Assembly (NCBI GenBank): GCA_021234155.1
Contig: JAJEKV010000053.1
Location: forward strand, 8,935,798 to 8,999,797
DNA from: Isoetes taiwanensis
Taxonomy: Eukaryota; Streptophyta; Lycopodiopsida; Isoetales; Isoetaceae
DNA: 64,000 nt
Reading direction: 5' to 3'
Below are positions 22,301 to 31,779 of the stretch, in pieces; position 1 is the first letter of the stretch, and every line of letters begins with the position of its first letter. The notes beneath the pieces were generated by a model that had not been told where the DNA came from, did no database searches, and was given only the letters and a program-made list of their open reading frames with translations. The translations under genes were made by a program, and so were the position numbers.

Positions 22301-23477
22301 TTCAAAACTTAATCTAGGATCAAAGGAAGCAACCCGCTCAATCGCAATGAGAATGCTCAAGCCAAGCTCAACATAAAGGTCTTCAGGAACTAGGCATTCA
22401 CATTTCAAACATTTGCCTTCTTTTAACAAGGCAGCACACATCACATGATATTCATGTGAGCAATCAAGAATTAAAGAAAGCTTGTACTTATCATGAAATC
22501 CCAAACCACAAGCATTACAAAAATTTTGTAAAAAACCTGGAAGATTTCTCTTGATGGTGTTGATGCAGAAAGTTGAATTCTTGATGTTTCCTAGACTGTC
22601 AAGGTTTTTTGCATATTCCTTGGCTGCCTTGATGTCACCATCCAGTTGAATTAGTTCTGCCTCCAAATTTCCCTTCTTCAAAATCAGATCTGGATCTCCA
22701 GGTCTGCATAATGACTCCATGGACTCTGCAGCATACTCCTCAAACATCAACTTTCTCTCCAACTCCTTGATTTCCTGTTCTACTTCCTGTGTCATGAACA
22801 GGCCCCTCTTTTCAACAAGCAATGATTTCAATTGTTCCATGTTGTGTCTTTTTTCGGTTAGCCTTTTAAAAATTTTGTCATTTGACTTTTCTTCAGCTGC
22901 CAGGCTAACAACTATATCCTGCATTTCTTTTTCCATCTGAGTTTTCTTGATCATAAGTTTTTCCAGATTCTCTGTCACTATCTGCAGATTCAGTTTCAAG
23001 TTTCTCTGATCAAGTTTATTACTTGCTACCTCTTTTGCTCGAAACTGAGGCTTTGAATCAATTTCTTGTTTCTCTTTAAAACCCTGAACTCTCGGCCTGC
23101 TAAGCCTGTAAACCATAACCTGTGCACCATATGCAGCCCAATTGATTTGATGGCCTTCAGGATCTTCAAGACCTTCTTCGCAATTTTCCCAGGCAAATGC
23201 AAGGGCAAATTGCTTTCTGACTTCATTGTTTGAGACCCCATCTGGATAAAGAATCCTTAACAAACTGTCCAATTTGGCCTTCAAATGTGGCTGAATAGCA
23301 GCAACTTTAGTGCCAGCCTTCGACTTCGCATTGAAGGGTTCTTGCCAAACTGATTCCCACTGTTCTTGTGTAACATTATTTGCCAGCCAATTGAATCTAC
23401 TCTGAGGCTGCAAACCATGGTTTGAAAGGCCGTGTATCCTTTCGAAATCCTCTGCTATAACTGCCTCCTCTACCATT
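22265..23477 (-). CDS. Coiled-coil RING-H2 protein, N-terminal part of the element's minus-strand gene
   Basis: The chosen start is the ATG at 23477 (MVEEAVIAEDFERIHG). An in-frame ATG 113 bp upstream would add a hydrophobic stretch and is less likely. Residues about 15-150 form an unrecognised helical domain (FNWLANNVTQEQWESVWQEP). Residues about 180-330 are coiled coil (LNLQIVTENLEKLMIKKTQ, then EVEQEIKELERKLMFEEYA). A RING-H2 finger follows: CNAC, then CSHEYHVMC, then CLKC, giving the C-x2-C ... C-x-H-x2-H-x2-C ... C-x2-C ligand order typical of ubiquitin E3 ligases. It faces the methyltransferase gene, with about 270 bp between start regions, so a shared bidirectional promoter is likely. 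E3 activity is inferred from the ligand pattern only. Confidence 0.65.
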
Positions 23478-23745
23478 GTAATCGATTCACAAATGTAAAT
23501 TCCGGATAATTGATCTATGATGTGAGCGGGATGGAAGAAAAACAGAGCAAAAGAAACACAAATTGGGATCAAAAAAAAGGAAGGTGCCAAAAAGCTAGGT
23601 GCGCGCGGGAACCGAGGTCGAGATTGTGGGAGGTATAACTACGGGTTGCTAAGTGCTTGGAAGTGCTTTAGGTGCTAAGTGCTTTCGCGTTGTTTTGGGT
23701 AGCATTACCATATTTACACCCTAACATGGTGGTACGTGCACAGGG
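23478..23745. promoter_or_regulatory. Divergent intergenic region of the two element genes
   Basis: Short spacer between the minus-strand start (23477) and the first plus-strand coding block (about 23746). It contains repeats of GTGCTTTAGGTGCTAAGTGC type (AAGTGCTT at about 23650-23685). A bidirectional promoter is inferred from gene orientation; no TATA box is clear. Confidence 0.4.
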
Positions 23746-26700
23746 GTGCTAGGGAATGCTACCCCACTGATGCATACCTGTACCTTTGCAACAAGACAGG
23801 AAGGGGAAAGTTCAAGGCTGAGGACTACTACCCAGTCTGACGTCCACATAGTAGACATTCTATCCTCAGGCATTCTTTGTGACGAGAAGGTTATTGTGAA
23901 GGGCCTCTGGCACCCACGGTCAAAGGAAGAGGTGGAAAAAGACATTGAGTAAGAAGAGGAGGAGGAGGAGGAGGAAGAGGAAGAGGAAGTTGTAGTCAAA
24001 GGGAAGGGGAAGAGGAAAGCTTTGGTCGTTCACACACAGGCGCCAAAGAAATCAAGGAAGACCAAAGCATTGACCATTGAAGAGTCAGCAGAAGCACTAC
24101 AAAAGGCACCAGGGGCCGACATTGTCTTGAGACCCTCGGACAAGTCAAGTGCTATTCTTAAACGTGTTAATGAAACAAAGCTCCTAAAGCAAACAATCTC
24201 CTTATCTCTAAGCACTATCAAGAGGCCGCCAAAAAATGAAGACGGGGTCAGAGTGCTTCAAGTATGGAAGTTGTACGCAGCACATGTGGCCATATTAAAG
24301 CAAAGAATGCCCAGAAATCCACATGCCCATGTGTCTCCTCTGGTTGTCATGGTTGACAGAGAACAGGTCCAAGAGCTCAGGGATTACAGGAAGGCTGACT
24401 TTGAGGACTATACATATTACGTTCTCGGTGGAACACACAGTTACAAGGCCAGGAAGGAATTGTCTAAGGAGGAAAGCAGAAATGAGGTCTGGAAGAGCGT
24501 GGAAGCCCATATTTATATTGGGTTGACAGACAAAGAGGCCAAAGTCATTGCCGTGAGCCACAACCTGGACAATGACTTTAGGTTGAAGATGAGCCTCATA
24601 GATAAAATCCGCTTCATGCACAGAGAATACGTTGAGTTCAAGCAGTTGCATGGAGAAGACTTCAAGAAGCAAAACAAGCTCCAAGAACTGCGGGAGGCTT
24701 GTGTGACAGAATGTTGTTTAAGTTACGACTCAGATAAGAAGCCCATAATGGCGGTAAAGCAATACGACAACTACTTTCAACTTGCTTTCAGAGATGGCCA
24801 AGTAAGTATTTCCTCCTTCCTGTTTAAGTTTGTTACAAGGCATAGCAGAATGTGTGCATTAAATGCAGTCCCGTCCTCGGAACAGTGTAAATTTATACCG
24901 CGTCTTGGAGCGGTATAAATTTATACCGAGCAATGCCACGGTATAAATTTATACCAGGCCATGTCACTGTGTAAGTTCACACCGTTCTAAAATGCGGACG
25001 GTTAGAACCTCGGCCCTCTACGGTATAAATTTATACCGTTGCTTGGAAGCGGTCAAGAACGGGATAAATTTATACCGTGGCCTCGACTGGCTAGAATTAA
25101 TTGTTTCACAACTGGCCTTAGGCATTAAGCTGCTGCATTAACGGTCCTCAATTTTCAACAGGTGTGGGATCTGCAGGAAAGAATCTTCTGCATGTTTGAA
25201 GATGGCGAACTTAAAGAGCAAGCCAGCAGCGCTGGTAAAAAACCAAAAAACGTTTCTGAGATAAAACAAAAAAATATGAGCATAGTGCCATGGACACAAC
25301 TACAGGGCTTAAAGAGCAAAGAAATATTTGTGCGGCTCCTGGAAAAAGTTGTTGCCAAAGAATTTACACTCGACGAAATGGCTAAGGAAGCTAAGACGTA
25401 AGGAGATTTTACTATGCACTGTACTCAATCCATGTCTTTGCCTAACAATCTCTTCTTGTTTGCAGTCAGAAGGACATTGTCACATGCCAGTCGGAGTTAA
25501 TGAAGCAACTAAATTTAGAAGACTGGGAGGAGTGCAAGCTTCTTTATCCCACATGTACAACAGACAATATAATACGAGAACATGTTGTGAACTTTAGTGG
25601 CTGGGTGAGTTTGTTAGATTACGTGTTTTGCTTTTGTGCCTCTGCCTTACTCTTTTCTTAAAGAACAAGAAGAAAGCTCTGCCAGCAGGCTTCTTGAATC
25701 TGGTTCGGAGGGCCAAAGAGGAAAGGCAAAGATTAAAGGCCATCGAACAGGGCAAGCAAGTCGCTGAAAGCAGTTCTGAGGGTGGCTACGAGAGATTTAC
25801 AACCTATGGCCAGGACTGCTTGTACAAGGTTGTACATGGGAACTGCACTAAACTAGGGATACTGTTGGATAAGCAGAACTTTACGTTGTGCATAGCCGAC
25901 ATTCCCTACGGGTTTAAGATCAAGGACAGTGTTTTTGATGATGAAGCCTTCACTCATGTACAAGTAAGAGCCTTTTTGAATGGTCTGAAGGACGTCACCT
26001 TGTCGACAAATTGGAGGGTCATAGTCTTTCATTCCGACCTACAAACGATGTCTGTGTTAAAGCCTGTCTCAGCGGTCTGCAATGTCGAATTTGAAAACTG
26101 CATCTGGTAAGCCTCGCAGTCGCTTGTGTTTCATAATTTGCAAAAGATCATGCTGCACATATTTGCGGAGGCCTTGCTGTACACATTTATACGGCAGGAG
26201 CAATGGGGTATAATTTCATACCATGGTAGCCCCGCGGTATAAATTTATACCAACCAGAAGCCCTGCTGTATAAATTCATGCAGCAGTCCACCTGTCGTAT
26301 AAATTTATACCATTTTGCTCATTACTTTCGACTTATCTTTTCTTTCTGTTCTAGGCTGAAGACAAACGTTAAAGGTCATGGTGGTGGTCCACGGTTAGTC
26401 AGCTGCTTCGAACACTTTCACATAGGCTACTACAGCGCTGACACCAAGAAGACCATGGTGCACTTTAACACTCAAGGTGACAAGACCCCACCATGCAATG
26501 CATTCCAATTCCCTACCATCTTACAGAAGCTGAGAGACCCGCAGAGCAAGGCGCTGTGGTGTCTCACTATTAGAAACCCCAGAGGTTAATTAACAATCTG
26601 ATACAATGGTTTTCACGCCTTGGGGACTGGGTTTTGGATGCTTTTTCTGGAACTGGCACCACAGCTATATGCGCTCTTAAGAAGGGGCGTAATGTGGTGT

Positions 26701-27032
26701 CAGTTGACATTGACCTGGACAAAATCAGTTTCATCAGGACACGAATAAGTTCCTATGAGTCCTTTCCTGATGAAAATGAGGAATTAGGCACAAAAAATGG
26801 TGCTGGGGATGTCAAAGGCACCTACACTGAAATCCAGCCTCCTATAATAGGAAGAAAAGACGAGGAGGTGGAGTTTGTAGACCTCGAACCAGTGGAGCTA
26901 GAGCCCCCTCAGCAGCCAGTTCCAGTACCATTAGAATCAAAAGCAGGTATCTCAGGCTTCGTGGCATCACAAGAAACAGAACAAAAGGGAGATGAGAGCC
27001 CTGTGGACTGGGAGGAACCTCCCCCCGTATAA
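23746..27032 (+). CDS. ParB-like / beta-class DNA amino-methyltransferase fusion, five exons
   Basis: Exons about 23746-24801, 25162-25397, 25466-25604, 25664-26106 and 26355-27032 join in phase through four GT-AG introns; total about 850 codons. Order: N-terminal block, acidic run (about 23950-23990), basic linker, ParB-like segment (HVSPLVVMVDREQVQELRDY, then YYVLGGTHSYKARKEL, matching the ParB 'G-x-H-R..A' box with Ser for Arg), helical middle, then the methyltransferase. Motif IV is DIPYG (25898-25912), with Ile where DPPY has its first Pro. Motif I is DAFSGTGTT (26637-26663), preceded by WFSRLGDWVL and followed by KKGRNVVSVDIDLDKI. Motif IV before motif I defines the beta class. ParB-like plus N6/N4-methyltransferase is a common prokaryote and phage architecture. 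Damage: one in-frame TAA at about 23950 and a one-base frame change at about 26586. The tail is acidic and Pro-rich. Confidence 0.75.
24802..25161 (+). other. Intron 1 of the methyltransferase gene, palindrome-rich
   Basis: Donor GTAAGT and acceptor TTCAACAG join GGCCAA to GTGTGG, keeping the frame (FRDGQ|VWDLQ). It carries palindrome cluster 2a. Confidence 0.85.
24883..25080. repeat. Palindrome cluster 2a (GGTATAAATTTATACC type)
   Basis: Six copies in about 200 bp. 24911-24928 and 25021-25038 are perfect 18-base palindromes CGGTATAAATTTATACCG. Others are near 24885, 24940, 24967 (diverged) and 25060. Spacers are unrelated in sequence and about 10-60 bp long. Confidence 0.95.
26107..26354 (+). 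other. Intron 4 of the methyltransferase gene, palindrome-rich
   Basis: Donor GTAAGC after ATCTG, acceptor TTCTAG before GCTGAAG, phase kept (CIW|LKTN). It lies between motif IV and motif I. It carries palindrome cluster 2b. Confidence 0.85.
26175..26312. repeat. Palindrome cluster 2b (GGTATAAATTTATACC type)
   Basis: Five copies: a perfect 16-mer at 26236-26251, a near-perfect copy at 26296-26311, and diverged copies near 26177, 26196 and 26265. The last has changed symmetrically to TGTATAAATTCATGCA. Confidence 0.9.
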
Positions 27033-27082
27033 ATTTATATCGACAGGTTTCAATTTTAAAATGTCGGTATAGATTTATACGA
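27026..27082. repeat. Palindrome cluster 2c, overlapping the methyltransferase stop codon
   Basis: CGTATAAATTTATATCG (27026-27042) contains the TAA stop (27030-27032). A second copy, CGGTATAGATTTATACG, follows at 27064-27080. This is the only copy that touches the reading frame. Confidence 0.9.
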
Positions 27083-27387
27083 GAAACTCTTATATTTATG
27101 TCCTCTAATATTGCATAAATGCCCTTTGTATTGTATTATAATCTCACTAAGAAATTTGAAATGGAATCTATTATTCTGTCTCTAGCAATGTCTAATTAGA
27201 GCAACTACCACTTTTTTTCTACATACTTTATTCTTTTGTTTTCGTAAATTGCACTTTAAAGGCCTTGCAAATTATGGTACAAAATGACACACCTCCTCAA
27301 ATTTTTTTTTTTCGTCACATTTCTATAAAAGTGCTATTTTTTATGGGGTTTTTTGAACACTTTCTTGCTCCCTATTTTGTCTCTTTT
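27083..27387. other. 3' non-coding DNA of the element
   Basis: AT-rich, no coding blocks. It leads into the right inverted repeat. Confidence 0.6.
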
Positions 27388-27463
27388 TTGAATTTTTCAA
27401 AATTTTCAAAGGAATCTTTCAAATGCACTTCTTGAATAAGTGTGTTTCGTTTTAAACCTTGTT
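27388..27463. repeat. Right terminal inverted repeat of the 8.25-kb element
   Basis: GGAATCTTTCAAATGCACTT (27411-27430) then AATAAGTGTGTTTCGTTTTA, read as reverse complement, parallels the left repeat. It abuts resumed LTR sequence. Confidence 0.7.
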
Positions 27464-27733
27464 ATTCATCTCTGTTGCGAGGAGATGTACTATTGATGGT
27501 TGGGCCCCCTTCGCGGTGGCGTATTATTTTATGTATGGTGTGCCAGGTGCTAACTTGTATTTATGCTTCTGCTATATAGGATTCCCATAGAAGGCGTGGG
27601 ACGAATGACACCTCCGTGTCCTTTCCCCGGGCATTTGGCCATCCCAGGTGGCCCGAGGTAGACAGAGTTGCCATGGAAAGGGGATTTCCCGTATCTATAC
27701 GATGGGAGCATCGTATACTCGGGGAGCATCACA
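27457..27733 (+). mobile_element. Chromovirus copy A 3' LTR, second part
   Basis: Collinear with copy B LTR positions about 49703-50017, through the GGATTCCCATAGA...GACACCTCCGTG block, and ending GGGAGCATCACA, the same LTR terminus as copy B. Together with 18031-19205 it makes one LTR split by the 8.25-kb element. Confidence 0.85.
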
Positions 27734-30700
27734 ACGATTGCTTCCCTCGCATCTTATTTTTTGTTGGAGGATTTGAGCTACTTCCCACTGCATGCATGTC
27801 CGATGGGTATAATAACTGGCCAACACATAAAAGTACACGTGCAACCAGTTAGAATTTATATTCGACCTTCTGGGAGTTGTACTCAATTAGAATTTATACC
27901 CATCTCCTTTCCATATATTTGTACTCTCTACTTTTGTCTTGCATATGTGGTTGGATGGTTTGGCTCTAGTGGACAGTTTCTCCACTGAGTTTTTAGTCCT
28001 CCATGTATTCTTTCCATTCTTTAAATCAATAAAGCTCCACGTTCATCAGAAAACAAAATAAACAAGGTGCTGCGCACAGAGGGTTGCCATCCGGTGCCTC
28101 GAGGGTGTGTTTGCATATTCTTTAATGCATAATGCTCCAAACTAAAAATAAATTTAATAAGGTCTTGCACAATTTTATAGCCTTCAAGTCTATCAAATGT
28201 TAAGACATAGACTTTCTATGATTTTGACATTTGCAAGAACAACCACCATCATTTATATTTTATTTATATTTATAACGTATGTTCCTTTGTACGTCCATAA
28301 CATTGATGAGAAAAAGTTAGGTAGTCAACCATTTAAACAAGATTCCACACTTATCTAGATTTTAGTCATACCAAGATGCATTGTAAAAATCAGAAGAATT
28401 CAGACAAGGTGTGCATATGAAGCACATGATTTTTTGCTAAATGCTGCACATACAAGTTAAAATGTTTCCATTAGTTTAAACTATACAAAAGGGGTTAAAT
28501 AGTGAGAAGAAACAAATGGCAATTCTCAATGGCCTTTTATGGAAACATTCACACTTTATAAACGCTTTGCAAGGAGGGAGCATTGAATGATATAATTTGA
28601 AAAGAATAGCATGAAGTTCCATTCCAAGTATAGATGAGAGACATATAATGTCAATCTAACATGTTTTATTTGCATCCGTTGGCATTGTTACCACAAAATT
28701 TAGAGGTAATTGGCATTGTTACCATAAAATTTGGAGGTAAATGTTTGTTCTTACATAAGGAGGATCTGTAGTGACACATGACACATGCATCAAACCCTGT
28801 TTGGGAGCATTATTTGTTCTTGTCCATGGCAAACTAAATAATATGGGTAACTTCCTCAAGTTTAAAAAAAGGCGTAAGGTTACATTTTGTGCTTGAACAA
28901 AATGTACAAAATTTGCATTCTTTACAAAAATTTTACAAGGGGAAGTGTCACAACTTTATATACAGTATCACAAGTTTGGTTGGAGATACGGAAGGCCGAG
29001 AAACTCAAAAACTTCGTATTCTATTTTGCATGGAACACCCGTGATCTCTCATTGGCTTCCCCTTTCGAACCAATATGGTCATCTTCAGTTTTAATCAAAT
29101 CATGCTAAGCCTTTTGAAAAATAATGTAGAATGAGTTAAACTTATGACCGGCTGCATCATGGGTGAAGGGACATAGTCCGTGATCATCAAGCTTGTATCC
29201 ATTTGATTCGACCATTAGTCTTAGCCTGAAAAGAATCGAAAGGCAAGCATAAGCGTAATGGTTACATTTTCGTGAATCAATAACCTTTCCTAGTTGTTAC
29301 TATAGCTGCACAGGCAAGCTTTTTATCAGTAGGACTTCAACATGACATAGCTCCTATTTAGGTAGTTGCATCTGAGACAATGCAAGTTATGTATCCAATA
29401 AGTGCACCACTCCATAGAAAAATAATAGATAGAATACTTTACCTCATTCCTTGGTATTTTTCTTCATGTCATCGGGATAAAGTATCCCCAACCTCTGACT
29501 CTCGGTTAATGTATTGTCACGAAGTAAGTCCTATGGCCTTTGTCGTAAAACTTTTGTGCAATAAATCATCCTTTTAATTAATCGCACGAGGTGGGTGAAC
29601 AAGAATTCCTTAGCATATAACACAGCAAGTTCTCCCTCTTTGTACTGACTATTTATGCATATCCACAAAAGGAAGTCTTGAATATGTAAATTGATTCACT
29701 GTCTGTCTAAATCTAAACTATATTGTTCTTTGAATTCACCTAGCATTTTTCTTTTTGTGAAGTCTGCTTCCTTGGGCCATGTCGGTTTCAATTGACTGCA
29801 TACCTAAGGCGATTTCCTACCATACAGAATTGAGAAGAAAAATGGAACATTTTCAGATGCTCCAATCTAGAAAGCTTGCCAGTCTCAAGTATTTCCTGAA
29901 TCTGCCAAGCCAATATCATTATAAGAGGCTTGATTTAACTTTTTTAACATGTAAGTTCTAACATATGATGTCAGAATAAGACACTTGTATTCATAAAAGG
30001 AAGCAATATTCAGCAATATTGCAAATGCTTTACCTGGTTTTGCAATGATTTTCCAAAGAGGCATCCTGCTGGATTCCGTGCGCTGCCATGAGATGAAACA
30101 ATTTTCAACTCAAAACAAGTGCCCTGTGACATAGCCTTTGAAAAGATTCAATATGCAAGTACATCTTCAGTGCCTTTGCGGTAAGATGCAATGCCTTTGC
30201 AATGTGCGTGCACCTTCTTTGGTGCTTGCTTCGAGTCTTCAAAACTAGTGGGGATTTAGATAAGATCTTCAAAACCATACCATGGGAGGGTCCCACTTCC
30301 AGAAATTCAAAGAAGAACTTTGTATTTACATATCTAAGTCATTTATTGAAAACCAATAGATCTAGCTTAATCAAGATTGAAAAACGCAAGGGTATAAGAT
30401 TAGGCGCCACGCTTTATATGATGCAAATGCCGGAATCAGAACAACAATTGATATTTAGCAATTTAGAAATATTCATCCAATATTGATAACATAATTCCGC
30501 ACAATAAGAAGATATGCCACCACAATATGAAAATGGGTGCGATGATTCCAACCAAGGATATCGGTAGATAACTTCGATGGAGTACCTAGCTTGCAAGCAA
30601 ATAAGTCCGGAGTTTGATATCCAAAGGTTTCTAACAGGTACCGGATAAAAGAAAAAGCAGAGAAAAAGAAAAGTTTACCAATATCTAAAAGTTAAGACTG

Positions 30701-31770
30701 GTTTCTCTTGCTCTTATTGTCACTGATGAGGAACGAGGTGATTTCCATCAGTATATGTCATGCCAAGCTTGGCCTACTCAGTTGTTAGAGAGACATACTG
30801 CTAGACATTTCCAATCAGCAGATCAGATAAGCCTGGTAGGAATGTGGCTATACAGAATAGAATCCACCATATCTCTCATAGTACACTGTAAATGCGAAAC
30901 ATAGTGCGCTTCCAATCCAAATTGGATCAAATGACATAATTGCAGGTCCTACTCATGCTTGGAGCCAATCACGACAATCAGCAAATTGCAATTCACAAGA
31001 TCCAAAAAGATTGGCATTTTCCGTCTTTTGAGAGTCAGTTTGAGCACAAACACCTTTATAATAAGCTGCCTATTCTTAGGCAAGCAAAAATGAACATCTT
31101 CAGGCATGTGTCAATGAACGGACTCAACTGAAGCATAACTTTAACTAAAGACTTGGAAAGTACACACATTAAATTCAAAGGAAAACAAACAGATACATGA
31201 ATATAGTTGCTGGTATAACATATGAGTGCATCTTTTAACCTGAAGGAGGCATTTTTCAACATCAGCTTAAAGACACATCATTGTCATGCTAGTTTAACTA
31301 AAAGATAAAGCCATGCTGAAACATCTCCAAAATCAGCTTGGACAGGGAAACACAACCTTTTATAAGCATTGTATGTGCTTCATACACTAAAGGAAAACCT
31401 ATATATTGCAAGCCTAGCTATGTATATTATAAAACTATGTCGACTGGCTAAAATACAAGTGGAGCAAATGCATGCATGCTTTCGTGGATTTGTTGAACAT
31501 CATCACCTTTGTTTTGTTCCAAAATGTCTTGCTTTGTACAAAATTTCCCTAGTGTGAAGGAGGGGGCTATATGCCCTTCAAAGATGTCCTTTTATTGAGA
31601 TAAATAGGTCTATCTTGGATAAGAGAAGAGAAAAATCATGCATTCCAAGCTAAAGGCATGGTTTGCAAAAACTCTGTAAAATGTGTAACTTAAGTGGAAA
31701 CAAAAGAACACTTTCTCTTCTTTTGTCATGTATCATATGAAATAACTGTCGTGGACAAGAGTGTGCAGCC
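27734..31770. other. Non-coding stretch, no supportable gene
   Basis: About 4 kb of AT-rich DNA with only short biased frames. Small minus-strand blocks may be remote exons of the decayed gene at 31.8-33.6 kb, but none has both splice signals and convincing codon use. Confidence 0.5.
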
Positions 31771-31779
31771 CATATCAGA

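Larger units (their letters stand above)
19206..27456. mobile_element. 8.25-kb inverted-repeat element carrying a ParB-methyltransferase gene and a divergent RING/FCP1-like gene
   Basis: Inserted into the copy A LTR. LTR sequence stops at about 19200 and resumes at the matching point at about 27457. CCTTTATT (19198-19205) and CCTTGTTATT (27457-27466) look like a degraded target duplication of about 8-10 bp. Imperfect terminal inverted repeats lie at 19225-19315 and 27388-27463. Inside are two divergent multi-exon genes and a set of 16-18 bp palindromes. No recognisable DDE, tyrosine or rolling-circle recombinase was seen, so either it moves in trans or one of the unassigned domains is the recombinase. 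Exact ends are uncertain by about 30 bp. It is younger than copy A, into which it is nested. Confidence 0.7.

Noticed and set aside
24883-25080. CRISPR-like array from regularly recurring palindromes
   Set aside because: Repeats are short, spacing is irregular and spacers are not uniform in length. The setting is a plant intron.
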